Shown in pieces: positions 30,135 through 38,831 of a stretch of 39,421 nt of DNA. The stretch comes from CALBZG01 sp964486295. GTDB taxonomy: Bacteria; Bacillota; Clostridia; Peptostreptococcales; Anaerovoracaceae. The notes beneath the pieces were generated by a model. That model had not been told where the DNA came from, searched no databases, and saw nothing but the letters and a program-made list of their open reading frames with translations. The stretch is taken from assembly GCA_964486295.1 (NCBI GenBank), contig CAZAMF010000015.1:1-39421 (forward strand). Reading direction: 5' to 3'. Each line of letters begins with the position of its first letter. Within the stretch, counting starts at the first letter, position 1. A program made the position numbers and the translations under genes.

Positions 30135-30551
30135 ATGGATCGTGACATTTTGATAACCGCAAAAGATTATGAACGTCTGAGAAAGCTGATTGCTGAAGAA
30201 CGCGAATTTGGCAAGTCTGTAGACCCCCTCGAATTGAAGGCTCTGGAGCAGGAACTGGATCGCGCCGTCATTACGCGCGCGGAGGATATCCCTTCAGACA
30301 TTATTACGATGAATTCGGAATTTATCCTTGTGGATCTGGATTCGGGAGAAGAGACTGCTTACAGCCTGGTATATCCGGAAAACGCCGACTTTCTCGAAAA
30401 CAGGATCTCTATCATCGCACCGGTTGGCACGGCTATCATCGGATATCGTCAAGGCGATGAGATCAAATGGCGAATCCCAAAAGGAACTGCCAGGCTAAAA
30501 ATAAAAAAAGTTATGTATCAGCCCGAAGCATCCGGGGATTTTGAACTTTAG
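30135..30551 (+). CDS. rnk: Rnk/GreA-GreB C-terminal domain protein
   Basis: 138 aa. A short N-terminal helical hairpin (about 1-50) plus a GreA/GreB FKBP-like domain (55-135): IITMNSEFILVDLDSGEE, YSLVYPENAD, ISIIAPVGTAIIGYRQGDEIKW. This is the layout of Rnk, 'regulator of nucleoside diphosphate kinase', which binds RNA polymerase but lacks the long Gre coiled coil. First gene of the polyamine operon, 62 bp before speA; no terminator between. Confidence 0.9.
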   Translation: MDRDILITAKDYERLRKLIAEEREFGKSVDPLELKALEQELDRAVITRAEDIPSDIITMNSEFILVDLDSGEETAYSLVYPENADFLENRISIIAPVGTAIIGYRQGDEIKWRIPKGTARLKIKKVMYQPEASGDFEL

Positions 30552-30613
30552 CATTGTTTTCTGCTGTATAAAATAGTAAAATTTGCATCATAAAAATAGA
30601 TCGAGGAAATTGA

Positions 30614-32065
30614 ATGAAACTGGACCAGACAAAAATGCCCATCTATGAGGCGCTGAACAAATTGAAAAGCGAGAGGATCGTTCCTTTTGACGTACCCGGA
30701 CATAAACGCGGAAAGGCGGATCCGCTTTTGACCGATTTCTTGGGTGAAAAGTGCATGTCCGTGGACGTAAATTCCATGAAGTTGCTTGATAATCTTTGCC
30801 ATCCCGTATCAGTCATCAAGGAGGCAGAAGAATTGGCCGCTGATTGTTTCGGCGCCGCTCATGCTTTTTTCATGGTGGGAGGAACGACTTCGGCTGTACA
30901 GAGCATGGTTCTGTCGGCTTGCAAAGAGGGCGAAAAAATCATCATGCCGCGCAATGTCCACAGAAGCGCAATCAACGCGTTGATTTTAAGCGGTGCTGTT
31001 CCGGTATACGTGAATCCGGATGTCAACAAAAGGCTCGGGATATCACTCGGCATGTCTCTTGTGGAACTCGAGAAAGTCATAAGGGCAAATCCGGATGCGA
31101 AAGCGATCCTCGTAAACAATCCAACCTACTACGGAATTTGCTCGAATATCAAAGCCATCGTTGAGCTGGCCCATCAGCACGGCATGCTGGTACTGGCAGA
31201 TGAAGCCCATGGTACGCATTTTTATTTTGACAATGATCTGCCGATATCCGGGATGGCAGCCGGTGCGGATATGTCGGCTGTCAGTATGCACAAGTCAGGC
31301 GGGAGCCTGACGCAAAGCTCATTTTTACTTGTGGGCAGTAAAGTCAACTCCGATTATGTCCGGCAGATCATCAATCTGACCCAGACAACCAGCGGAAGTT
31401 ATCTTCTGATGTCCAGTCTGGATATTTCCAGACGAAATCTGGCTTTGAACGGCAAGGATATTTTTAATCGTGTGAAGTACCTGGCCAATTATGCAAGAGA
31501 AGAGATCAATCAGATCGGCGATTACTACGCATACAGCAGCGAACTGAAAAACGGCGACTCCATCTTCGATTTTGACGTCACGAAGTTGTCTGTAAACACC
31601 TTCAATGTGGGCCTTGCCGGAATCGAAGTATATGATTTGCTCCGGGACGAATATAATATCCAAGTCGAGTTCGGTGATATCGGCAATATGTTGGCCTACA
31701 TCTCTGTTGGCGACAGGGAACGAGATATCGAAAGGCTCGTCAGCGCCCTATCGGAAATCCGCCGGCGTTTCAAAAAGAGCACTATCGGAATGCTGGAAAA
31801 CGAATATATCAATCCACGCGTTGTTGCAACCCCTAAGGAAGCCTTCTATGCCAGCAAACGGTCCCTGCCGATTATGGAAAGTGCCGGATATGTGTGCAGC
31901 GAATTTGTTATGTGCTATCCGCCGGGGATTCCGATTCTGGCCCCCGGGGAAATCATCACGGAGGAAATCCTGGAATATATTAAATACGGCAAGGCGAAAG
32001 GCCTATTCATGACCGGGCCGGAAGATATCAATATCGAACATCTTAATGTAATGAATTTCAAATAA
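30614..32065 (+). CDS. speA: PLP-dependent Orn/Lys/Arg decarboxylase (arginine decarboxylase SpeA type)
   Basis: 483 aa, the short Bacillus-type fold-I decarboxylase. N-terminal PFDVPGHKRGKA, PLP features D196 in LADEAHGTHF and Schiff-base K227 in SAVSMHKSGGSLTQSS, and the C-terminal CYPPGIPILAPGE substrate-pocket motif. Converts arginine to agmatine if SpeA; lysine or ornithine use cannot be excluded from sequence. Downstream speE and speB (agmatinase) favour the arginine route: arginine, agmatine, putrescine, spermidine. Confidence 0.93.
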   Translation: MKLDQTKMPIYEALNKLKSERIVPFDVPGHKRGKADPLLTDFLGEKCMSVDVNSMKLLDNLCHPVSVIKEAEELAADCFGAAHAFFMVGGTTSAVQSMVLSACKEGEKIIMPRNVHRSAINALILSGAVPVYVNPDVNKRLGISLGMSLVELEKVIRANPDAKAILVNNPTYYGICSNIKAIVELAHQHGMLVLADEAHGTHFYFDNDLPISGMAAGADMSAVSMHKSGGSLTQSSFLLVGSKVNSDYVRQIINLTQTTSGSYLLMSSLDISRRNLALNGKDIFNRVKYLANYAREEINQIGDYYAYSSELKNGDSIFDFDVTKLSVNTFNVGLAGIEVYDLLRDEYNIQVEFGDIGNMLAYISVGDRERDIERLVSALSEIRRRFKKSTIGMLENEYINPRVVATPKEAFYASKRSLPIMESAGYVCSEFVMCYPPGIPILAPGEIITEEILEYIKYGKAKGLFMTGPEDINIEHLNVMNFK

Positions 32066-32102
32066 TGATTTTGCCGCTTTATAAGGCAGACAGGAGGATC
32101 TT

Positions 32103-32960
32103 ATGGAATTGGAGTTGTGGTATACCGAAAAGCATACGGATAAAGTCAACTTTTCGATAAAAGTCAAGCAGCAGCTGTTCAGCTGCAAAAGTGAATATCA
32201 ACAGATCGACGTCTTTGAATCCGAAGAATTCGGGAGGTTTCTGACCATAGACGGGCTGATGATGCTCACAGAAAAGGATGAATTCATCTATCATGAAATG
32301 ATCGTTCATGTGCCGATGGCTGTTCATCCAGATGCGAAAAAAATATTGGTTATCGGTGCCGGCGATGGCGGTGTTGCACGGGAACTCACCAGATATCAGA
32401 CCGTAGAGCGCATCGACATGGTAGAAATCGACCAGATGGTGATCGATATCTGCAAGGAATATCTGCCCATCACTTCCTGTGGTTTTAACGATCCCAGAGT
32501 GCATATCACCTGCCAGGACGCATTAAAGTTTATCCGCACCTGTACCAATGAATATGATCTGATTATTGTGGACTCCACAGATCCGTTCGGACCGGGAGAA
32601 GGCTTATTCACGAAAGAATTCTACGGTAATTGCTACAACGCTTTGAAAGAGGACGGGATCCTGGTCAATCAGCATGAGTGCCCATTCTATGATGACTACG
32701 CATTTTCAATGCAACGGGCGCATAAAAGCATTTATGAAATTTTCCCGATCTGTAAAGTATACCAGGCGCATATTCCGACTTACCCTTCCGGGCATTGGCT
32801 TTTTGGATTTGCCTCTAAAAAACTTCATCCCATGGAGGATCTGGATCCAGCTAAATGGAATTCGCTTGGCCTGAAGACCAGATACTATAATACCCGCCTG
32901 CATTTGGGCTCGTTTGCTATTCCGAACTATGTTGAGGAGTTGTTGAAAGATGTGGAGTAG
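32103..32960 (+). CDS. speE: Polyamine aminopropyltransferase (spermidine synthase)
   Basis: 285 aa. N-terminal beta domain (MELELWYTEKHTDKVNFSIK), aminopropyl donor site LVIGAGDGGVARELTRY (GAGDGG near 83) and the active-site stretch VDSTDPFGPGEGLF (D in YDLIIVDSTDP). Transfers aminopropyl from decarboxylated AdoMet to putrescine. AGGAGG seven bases before the ATG. No AdoMet decarboxylase (speD/speH) gene in the window, so it must be elsewhere. Overlaps speB by 11 bp. Confidence 0.95.
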   Translation: MELELWYTEKHTDKVNFSIKVKQQLFSCKSEYQQIDVFESEEFGRFLTIDGLMMLTEKDEFIYHEMIVHVPMAVHPDAKKILVIGAGDGGVARELTRYQTVERIDMVEIDQMVIDICKEYLPITSCGFNDPRVHITCQDALKFIRTCTNEYDLIIVDSTDPFGPGEGLFTKEFYGNCYNALKEDGILVNQHECPFYDDYAFSMQRAHKSIYEIFPICKVYQAHIPTYPSGHWLFGFASKKLHPMEDLDPAKWNSLGLKTRYYNTRLHLGSFAIPNYVEELLKDVE

Positions 32961-33798
32961 GAATGTTGAAACCTTTTTAGGTTGCGATGCTTCTTTTGAA
33001 GAGGCGGAAATTGTGATTTTCGGGGCACCGTTTGATGCTACAACTTCCTATCGTCCCGGAACCCGTTTCGCAAGCCGGACGATGAGAGCGGAATCTTACG
33101 GTCTTGAAACGTACAGTCCTTATCAGGACAAGGATCTCGCGGAAATCCATGTGTTTGATGGCGGGGATCTGGAATTGCCTTTCGGGAATGTACCCGCTGC
33201 TCTTTCCATGATCAGGGAGACAGCGAAGAAAATATTGGATTTCGGCAAACTTCCTTGCATGATCGGCGGCGAGCATCTGGTCACTCTCGGATCGGTCGAA
33301 GCCGTCTATGAAAAATACCCGGATCTGCACGTAATCCAGTTTGATGCACATACGGACTTGAGAAATGAATATCTTGGCGAGAAGTTGTCCCATGCAACCG
33401 TAATCAGGAGAGTGTGGGATATGCTGGGAGACGGAAGGATTACGCAATTCGGAATCAGAAGCGGCGAGAAGGCAGAGTTTGAATGGGCTAAGGAGCATAC
33501 AAACCTCCGTAAGTATAACTTCGAAGGTTTAGAAGAAACCATTCAATCTTTAAAAGGACACCCGGTATATTTTACGCTGGACCTAGATGTACTGGATCCG
33601 TCCGTTTTCCCTGGAACAGGAACGCCGGAGCCCGGTGGCGTGAATTTTATGGAACTGTTAAATGCCGTTATTAAAGTAATGAGTCTTAACATCGTCGGGG
33701 TAGATATCAACGAGCTATCTCCTCCGTATGATCAGTCCGGAGCTTCGACAGCAGTCGCCTGTAAGATTCTTCGCGAGATGCTCTTGGCTTATCGATAA
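32950..33798 (+). CDS. speB: Agmatinase (ureohydrolase family)
   Basis: 282 aa. All binuclear Mn motifs are present: GGEHLVTLG, FDAHTDLR and LDLDVLDPSVFPGTGTPEPGG, plus GVDINELSPPYD. Hydrolyses agmatine to putrescine and urea. Starts inside the end of speE with GAGGAG as ribosome site. Last gene of the operon; a strong terminator follows. Confidence 0.96.
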   Translation: MWSRNVETFLGCDASFEEAEIVIFGAPFDATTSYRPGTRFASRTMRAESYGLETYSPYQDKDLAEIHVFDGGDLELPFGNVPAALSMIRETAKKILDFGKLPCMIGGEHLVTLGSVEAVYEKYPDLHVIQFDAHTDLRNEYLGEKLSHATVIRRVWDMLGDGRITQFGIRSGEKAEFEWAKEHTNLRKYNFEGLEETIQSLKGHPVYFTLDLDVLDPSVFPGTGTPEPGGVNFMELLNAVIKVMSLNIVGVDINELSPPYDQSGASTAVACKILREMLLAYR

Positions 33799-33816
33799 TT
33801 TTATACCGAAATATTT

Positions 33817-33850
33817 AAATTCTGTTGTACCTACAACAGAATTTGTTTTT
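33817..33850 (+). terminator. Terminator of the polyamine operon
   Basis: Perfect 13-bp stem AAATTCTGTTGTA / TACAACAGAATTT, CC loop, then GTTTTT. Confidence 0.9.
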
Positions 33851-33872
33851 CTCTCATGTTATTATTATATCA

Positions 33873-33940
33873 AGCCGGGAAATCATCCGGTCTGAGCAAA
33901 GGTTCATACCAGTGGCATCTATGCAGTCATACTAAATGAA
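33873..33940 (+). other. Possible structured leader before the 41-aa frame
   Basis: Two short stems: CCGG/CCGG (33873-33888) and GGTTCAT/ATGAACC (33899-33905 with 33934-33940) enclosing a GCAT-CT-ATGC mini-hairpin. Lies between the polyamine terminator and a small frame with its own ribosome site. Not matched to an RNA family I know. Confidence 0.35.
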
Positions 33941-33976
33941 CCCGAAAGGTATAAGAAAACAATGGGGGTGTTTTAA

Positions 33977-34102
33977 ATGAAATTCAGAAAGTTAGTCGAT
34001 AGAATCATAGCAGAGTTTGAATGTGTTCAGTATTTAAGGGAAAAGATCATTTGCCCTGAACAGGATCTGAGAGTCATTAAAACCGTAATAAACAACAAAT
34101 AA
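33977..34102 (+). CDS. 41-aa basic peptide, hypothetical
   Basis: Short frame with GGGGGTG six bases before the ATG. Sequence starts MKFRKLVDRIIAEFECVQYL and ends VIKTVINNK; two cysteines, amphipathic helices, no signal peptide. Could be a genuine small protein or a leader peptide; no neighbour on the same transcript other than a long hairpin downstream. Confidence 0.5.
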   Translation: MKFRKLVDRIIAEFECVQYLREKIICPEQDLRVIKTVINNK

Positions 34103-34125
34103 ATTTGGTAGATAAGAATACTGAA

Positions 34126-34187
34126 GCCGGCACGTAGCGGAATGTGATTTAAGCATAGATGAACACATATCCGACTGCTTGCCGGCA
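34126..34187. repeat. Long imperfect hairpin (about 18 bp) between convergent units
   Basis: GCCGGCA (34126-34132) pairs with TGCCGGC (34180-34186). Inside, AGC/GCT and GGA-ATGTG / CACAT-A-TCC continue the stem with bulges around a 17-nt loop. The flanks are T-rich on the plus strand (ATTTATTTTG) but without a clean T-run. May be a terminator for the 41-aa frame or a small palindromic element. Confidence 0.55.
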
Positions 34188-34211
34188 TTTATTTTGTTTG
34201 GCCTCAAATGG

Positions 34212-34877
34212 TTACAAAATGGTGTAGTGGCTTTTTGAATAATCGATCAAGCCCTCTTTTCGCATTCTATTCAGTTCAGTTGACAGAACGCTACGGTTGA
34301 CCCACAAAAACTGTGCAAATTGGTTTTGGTTCATCCCAATATCAAACGTGTCCCCTTCACTTTTTTCACGGACGTGGTTGAGGTAAGTCATGATCCTCTC
34401 TTCCAGTGTATACATGGACAGAATATCGATTTTGAAAATAAGGTTGACGTGTTCATTGCTGAGGATTCTTGCGGTATTATGCAAGATTTTTTCTTTTGCT
34501 GATGAACTTATGGAGCTGTCTTCAAACAACGAACAAAAACGGATAAAGGCAATCTGGCAATCTGTTTGACAAATCAACGTCACCGGGCTGTTTTTTGTTT
34601 TTGAATATAAGGTATCCAGGCAAATGACTTCCCCCGGTTTATAACTCCGGATCAACTGCGCTTCACCGTTCAGGTTGTACTTTACGCTTAAAACAACGCC
34701 TTTTTTAATCAAACCCGCACCCGGAACCTGACCGTCTTGCGAAACAATGATTTCGTCCCTGTTGTATGTCCGCACAGCAGGTGAAGTCTGATGATCGATT
34801 TCCTGGAGTTCCGGTTCATTCAAGCCATGAAATAACAAAGAACTTTTCAATAATTTTATGTTTCTGCCGTTAGCCAT
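34212..34877 (-). CDS. Crp/Fnr family transcriptional regulator
   Basis: 221 aa. Residues about 10-120 are a cyclic-nucleotide-binding-like barrel (FHGLNEPELQEID, YKPGEVICLDTLYSK). Residues about 155-221 are a Crp-type winged helix (NQNQFAQFLWVNRSVLSTELNRMRKEGLI, in parts). No N-terminal Fnr cysteine cluster, so not an Fe-S oxygen sensor. The effector is unknown. Transcribed toward 34212, directly downstream of the acetamidase gene (28 bp), so it may control that unit. Confidence 0.93.
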   Translation of the reverse strand: MANGRNIKLLKSSLLFHGLNEPELQEIDHQTSPAVRTYNRDEIIVSQDGQVPGAGLIKKGVVLSVKYNLNGEAQLIRSYKPGEVICLDTLYSKTKNSPVTLICQTDCQIAFIRFCSLFEDSSISSSAKEKILHNTARILSNEHVNLIFKIDILSMYTLEERIMTYLNHVREKSEGDTFDIGMNQNQFAQFLWVNRSVLSTELNRMRKEGLIDYSKSHYTIL

Positions 34878-34905
34878 TATTCCCTCTTGTTTGCTTCTCT
34901 ATTCA

Positions 34906-35805
34906 TTAAAACTGAATCCCTATCGCGGCTGACTTATCCAGGCCGTAACGAATGGTGGTTTTATGCCCGACGATCTGGCATATCTCCAAGTCGCCGCATA
35001 GAGTCATTAACGCGATCCAGTCGGTAATATCTTCTATCTCTATTCTTTTCGTTATGAATTCCAGCATATTGTTGAGCGCCTCCTTGCAGGCCTGCTCAGG
35101 TGTATCTTCGGAGGCTATTACATACCATCTGTCCTCTGTTTCGAGCATTGGCCATGCTTCCGCTACGCCTTTTATGAGTTCGACTTTTAAGGTCACCCTT
35201 GCCGGTACTTCCAGACCGCAAACGATTTCACCATCGGACTGCACAGCATGCACATCTCCGGTCGCCAGCAATGCCCCGGGCACCGATATGGGCAAGTAGA
35301 CACTGGTTCCCTTTTGGATCAGTTTACAGTCCATATTCCCGCCATAATTGCCCTGCCACATGGATGGCACCGTTTCAGCAGGCGCCACACCGATAACACC
35401 AAGGCACGGTTTGAGCGGGATCCTGCGTCCAAGGAAATAGCCGGTTCCATCTTCGATTTTAATTTTTTTCGTCTTACAGCCCTTTAAAAGATGATCGAAA
35501 AAATAGTTGTCCCCTTCATCCACGATCATTGTTCCATAATCAGAAGTAATCTCAATGTCCTCAATCGTGATTTTCAGCGTGTCCCCCGGCAAAGCATCCT
35601 CAACATAGACCGGCCCGTTCAGCGGATTGAATTGCATATTCTGAAAATGTGTTGCAGTCGTGCAATATTCCTCAACCAGTATATCTATGAACGCATCCTT
35701 GGTGTTGAAAATGACGGTATCACCGGAAGAGACTTTTAAAACCGGCCTGTTCTCCGGCGAAAGCTCGAATACCTGTCTCTCTTTGTCTATAGTTTTGGTC
35801 GACAT
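34906..35805 (-). CDS. Acetamidase/formamidase family protein
   Basis: 299 aa, normal family length (FmdA/AmdA). Signature segments: VYVEDALPGDTLKITIEDIEI, GVIGVAPAE, NYGGNMDCKLIQKGTSVYLPI and GDVHAVQSDGEIVCGLEVPA (in parts). Hydrolyses acetamide or formamide to the acid plus ammonia in characterised members; related proteins with other amide substrates exist. GGGGAG upstream of the ATG. Placed between a PaaI-type thioesterase and a Crp regulator on the same strand. Confidence 0.93.
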   Translation of the reverse strand: MSTKTIDKERQVFELSPENRPVLKVSSGDTVIFNTKDAFIDILVEEYCTTATHFQNMQFNPLNGPVYVEDALPGDTLKITIEDIEITSDYGTMIVDEGDNYFFDHLLKGCKTKKIKIEDGTGYFLGRRIPLKPCLGVIGVAPAETVPSMWQGNYGGNMDCKLIQKGTSVYLPISVPGALLATGDVHAVQSDGEIVCGLEVPARVTLKVELIKGVAEAWPMLETEDRWYVIASEDTPEQACKEALNNMLEFITKRIEIEDITDWIALMTLCGDLEICQIVGHKTTIRYGLDKSAAIGIQF

Positions 35806-35840
35806 GCTCCATACTCCCCTCTCTGCGTAATAATCATCGG

Positions 35841-36335
35841 CTATTTAAGAAACTTAGGCGGCAGCGGAGGCATCCCCGAATCCTCCAGGAATTTCTCAAT
35901 GGAGCGCACTTTTTCGGAAATCATTAGTTTCGACGAGCCGACTGCCAATATTTTGTTATCGCTGTCATAGATCGTTGCCTTGGTAAAACAAACGCTGCGG
36001 CCGGCTTTTATGAGTTCACCTTCCACTCTTAATCTCCCGCTTTTCACACCTGCCAAATCATCGATATGAAGATCCAGCGAAGTGACACCGGTATTCTCAT
36101 CAAGATCGCAATAAGCCGCCCAATACGCTGCCACGTCGATCAGGGTCGCATAGACTCCTCCGTGTACGTTGCCGAACAGATTATGGTGATTCGTATTCAA
36201 TTCAACTTCGACGATGCTGGCTCCCGGTTTGATATCACATATTCCGAGACAGACCAGCCTGAAAAATGGGCCCTCATTGATTACTTTGATAAGCTCTCTG
36301 ATATGCTCCGGATTGATGGTTCTAGTTTTCTTCAT
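35841..36335 (-). CDS. PaaI-type hotdog thioesterase
   Basis: 164 aa. Hotdog fold with the PaaI signature NLFGNVHGGVYATLIDVAAYWA (H-G-G, about residues 53-75, in parts) and the later LDLHIDDLAG strand. Hydrolyses acyl-CoA, often aryl- or short-chain. GGGTGG before the ATG. Promoter at 36371-36400. 35 bp before the acetamidase gene, likely one transcript with it. Confidence 0.92.
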   Translation of the reverse strand: MKKTRTINPEHIRELIKVINEGPFFRLVCLGICDIKPGASIVEVELNTNHHNLFGNVHGGVYATLIDVAAYWAAYCDLDENTGVTSLDLHIDDLAGVKSGRLRVEGELIKAGRSVCFTKATIYDSDNKILAVGSSKLMISEKVRSIEKFLEDSGMPPLPPKFLK

Positions 36336-36370
36336 CTTCGGCCACCCTTTCGATTATTTTCCGTTATATA

Positions 36371-36400
36371 TATAAAAGAATAAAATTTGCTGTTTGTCAA
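36371..36400 (-). promoter_or_regulatory. Promoter of thioesterase-acetamidase-Crp unit
   Basis: Minus strand TTGACA (36400-36395), 18-nt spacer, TTTATA (36376-36371). Confidence 0.55.
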
Positions 36401-36535
36401 TGCTTACGGATATTTCAGCCCCATTTCAAAGTCCTTTCCCGTTGAATCGGCCTGGAATCTCACGGATGTAAAATGTTGTAATATATAAAATTTTATGATA
36501 ATTTAATATTAACTATATGGAAGGGGGTTTGAATA

Positions 36536-38455
36536 ATGCCTTATGGTTACTGCGGAAAATTGCTGAGAGTCGATCTCAGCGCCAATGAGTTCAAAATTGA
36601 AGAGATCCCTGAAATGATCATGCGTAAATACCTAGGCGGTAAAGGATTGATCACCTACTATCTGCTGAACGAAGTCGACCCGAAGGAGGATCCATATAGC
36701 GATAAAAATAAACTGATTTTTGCTACCGGTGTGCTTACGGGTGTACCGGTTCCCGGTTTTATCCGATTTGCTGTAGGCGCGAAAGCTCCTACGACGAACG
36801 GCTACGGTCAGGCTGAAGCCGGGGGGTTCTGGGGGCCTGAACTGAAGAAAGCAGGTTTCGACGCCATCATTCTGGAAGGAAAAGCGAAATCCCCGGTCTA
36901 CCTTTTCATTAAGGACGGGAAAGCTGAAATCCGGGACGCATCCCACCTCTGGGGCAAGACCACTGAGGTTGTCCAGGATTTGATCAGAAATGAACATGGT
37001 GATCAGGCTATCAGGATTGCCCAAATCGGTCCCGGCGGCGAACATCTGGTCCGCTACGCCTGCATTACCAATGAGTTGAAGCATTTTAACGGCCGTTGCG
37101 GCCTGGGCGCTGTGATGGGTTCGAAGAACTTAAAAGCAATCGCTGTAAGAGGAACTCAAAAGCTCGAATACTTTGACGAAGATAAAGTAAAGGAATTGGC
37201 ACGATGGTATAACGAGCAGATGAAAAACAGCCCGCTCCTATACGGACTTCAGAACGAGGGTACTGCCATCTTCGTAAACCCGTTGAACGCGGGAGGGGTC
37301 TTGCCTACCGAGAACTTTAGAAAAGGATATTTTGAAAAAGCCGAAAATTTTTCCGGCCCTACCATAAATGAGACGATCCTAAAGAAGAGAGAGGGATGCC
37401 TTGGCTGCTCCGTAAGATGCAAGCATGTTGTTGAAATCAACCGCGAGGATATCAAGGTGGATCCTAGATTAGGGGGTCCAGAATACGAAACTCTTGGCGC
37501 ATTTGGTTCTCTATGTGGGATCGACGATTTAGCGGCTTTAGCAAAGGCCAGCGAATTATGTAACAAGAACACGCTGGATTCCATTTCCACCGGCGTCAGC
37601 ATTGCATTTGCGATGGAATGCTATGAAAAGGGATTGATCACCAAGGAAGACACCGGAGGGTTGGATCTTTGCTTCGGAAACACATCCGCTATGCTGAAAA
37701 CCATCGAATTGATCGTTAATAGAGAGGGTATCGGCGATCTGCTGGCTGAAGGGGTAGTGAGAGCCGCTGAAAAGATCGGCCCTGAAGCATCTAAATTTGC
37801 CATGGCAATCAAAGGTCAGGAATTGCCGATCCATGATCCGAGAGGGAAACTCGGAGTTGGGCTGGGCTTTGCAATTTCGGATACCGGCGCGGATCACATG
37901 CAGTCCATGCATGACGGTGTTCTGGATAAGGACAATTTTCACTTCAGGGCAATGAGAACACTGGGCCTGACTGAACCGATTTCTCCGTTGGATACCAGCG
38001 AAAAAAAAGTGAAGCAGTTCTATTTGCTTCAGAAGGCTTGGGGTTCGTTCAACAGTATCGGTGCTTGTGTTTTTACTCCTGCTCCCAGAGGTTTTTTGAC
38101 CTTTGATAAACTGGAAATACTGTTCCAGGCAGCAACCGGATGGGATATGAGCTTATATGAAATGGTCAAGGTTACTGAAAGAGCCTACTACATGAGCAGA
38201 TTATTCAATCTGGCCGCCGGATTCACGGCCGAAGACGACCGTCTGCCGGAACGTTTCCATCAGCCTATGGAAAACGGCGCTTTAAAAGGCTCCGCTATTG
38301 ACAAGGACGCCTTCCAGAATATGGTACGCTTATACTATGAGTTGTCGGGTTGGGACCGGATTTCCGGCTACCCGAAAAAATGGAAAGCCATAGAACTCAA
38401 TCTTGATGAAACTATACTCAATCATCCGGTGTATAGCCGGTATATCGTTCAATAA
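36536..38455 (+). CDS. aor: Aldehyde:ferredoxin oxidoreductase (tungstopterin enzyme)
   Basis: 639 aa, family length. [4Fe-4S] ligands C288, C291, C295 (CLGCSVRC) and C511 (NSIGAC). Cofactor-binding regions: GRCGLGAVMGSKNLKAIAVRG near 187-206 (in parts) and the DTGADHM segment near 449-455. Oxidises aldehydes to acids with ferredoxin, or reduces acids in reverse; cytoplasmic and oxygen-sensitive. GGAAGGGGG lies ten bases before the ATG. Followed 35 bp on by a MoaD/ThiS-like gene. The palindrome ATAAAATTTTAT (36485-36496) lies upstream. Confidence 0.96.
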   Translation: MPYGYCGKLLRVDLSANEFKIEEIPEMIMRKYLGGKGLITYYLLNEVDPKEDPYSDKNKLIFATGVLTGVPVPGFIRFAVGAKAPTTNGYGQAEAGGFWGPELKKAGFDAIILEGKAKSPVYLFIKDGKAEIRDASHLWGKTTEVVQDLIRNEHGDQAIRIAQIGPGGEHLVRYACITNELKHFNGRCGLGAVMGSKNLKAIAVRGTQKLEYFDEDKVKELARWYNEQMKNSPLLYGLQNEGTAIFVNPLNAGGVLPTENFRKGYFEKAENFSGPTINETILKKREGCLGCSVRCKHVVEINREDIKVDPRLGGPEYETLGAFGSLCGIDDLAALAKASELCNKNTLDSISTGVSIAFAMECYEKGLITKEDTGGLDLCFGNTSAMLKTIELIVNREGIGDLLAEGVVRAAEKIGPEASKFAMAIKGQELPIHDPRGKLGVGLGFAISDTGADHMQSMHDGVLDKDNFHFRAMRTLGLTEPISPLDTSEKKVKQFYLLQKAWGSFNSIGACVFTPAPRGFLTFDKLEILFQAATGWDMSLYEMVKVTERAYYMSRLFNLAAGFTAEDDRLPERFHQPMENGALKGSAIDKDAFQNMVRLYYELSGWDRISGYPKKWKAIELNLDETILNHPVYSRYIVQ

Positions 38456-38490
38456 AGCTCATCAGTAATCGATAATGACGAGGTAATATT

Positions 38491-38724
38491 TTGAAAATCA
38501 GAATTTCCGCTTATGGTGACCTGAAATTTTATACTCCCGGGAAAACCGGTATCGCAGAAGTGACTTTACACGAACCGGCAATGCTTTCAGAGATCCTGAA
38601 AAGCGCCGGCATACCTACTGAATATGTCGGCGCAATTACGATTGATAAGATTACTGTTGATTTTGATGCGCTCATTAGCAGTGATGCCGTAATAAATATT
38701 TATCCGATGGTCAGCGGCGGCTGA
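38491..38724 (+). CDS. MoaD/ThiS family sulfur-carrier protein
   Basis: 77 aa from a TTG start preceded by GAGGTAA. Ubiquitin-like beta-grasp with the essential C-terminal Gly-Gly (PMVSGG). Accepts sulfur as a thiocarboxylate for dithiolene formation in molybdo/tungstopterin. Location directly behind aor suggests the tungsten-cofactor version. The activating MoeB/E1-like enzyme is not in the window. A strong bidirectional terminator follows. Confidence 0.93.
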   Translation: MKIRISAYGDLKFYTPGKTGIAEVTLHEPAMLSEILKSAGIPTEYVGAITIDKITVDFDALISSDAVINIYPMVSGG

Positions 38725-38742
38725 ACCATTCCGTAGCTTTAT

Positions 38743-38782
38743 AAAAAAAGTAAAGCGGTCGTTCATCATGAACGGCCGCTTT
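38743..38782. terminator. Bidirectional terminator between aor-moaD and the FlK-like gene
   Basis: 14-bp stem AAAGCGGTCGTTCA / TGAACGGCCGCTTT (one T-G), TCA loop. On the minus strand it is followed by T7; on the plus strand by TTTGTTATGG. Confidence 0.9.
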
Positions 38783-38831
38783 GTTATGGTTAAGCATTAG
38801 TTTAGCAGTTTAAATGTTGTTTTTATAACAA

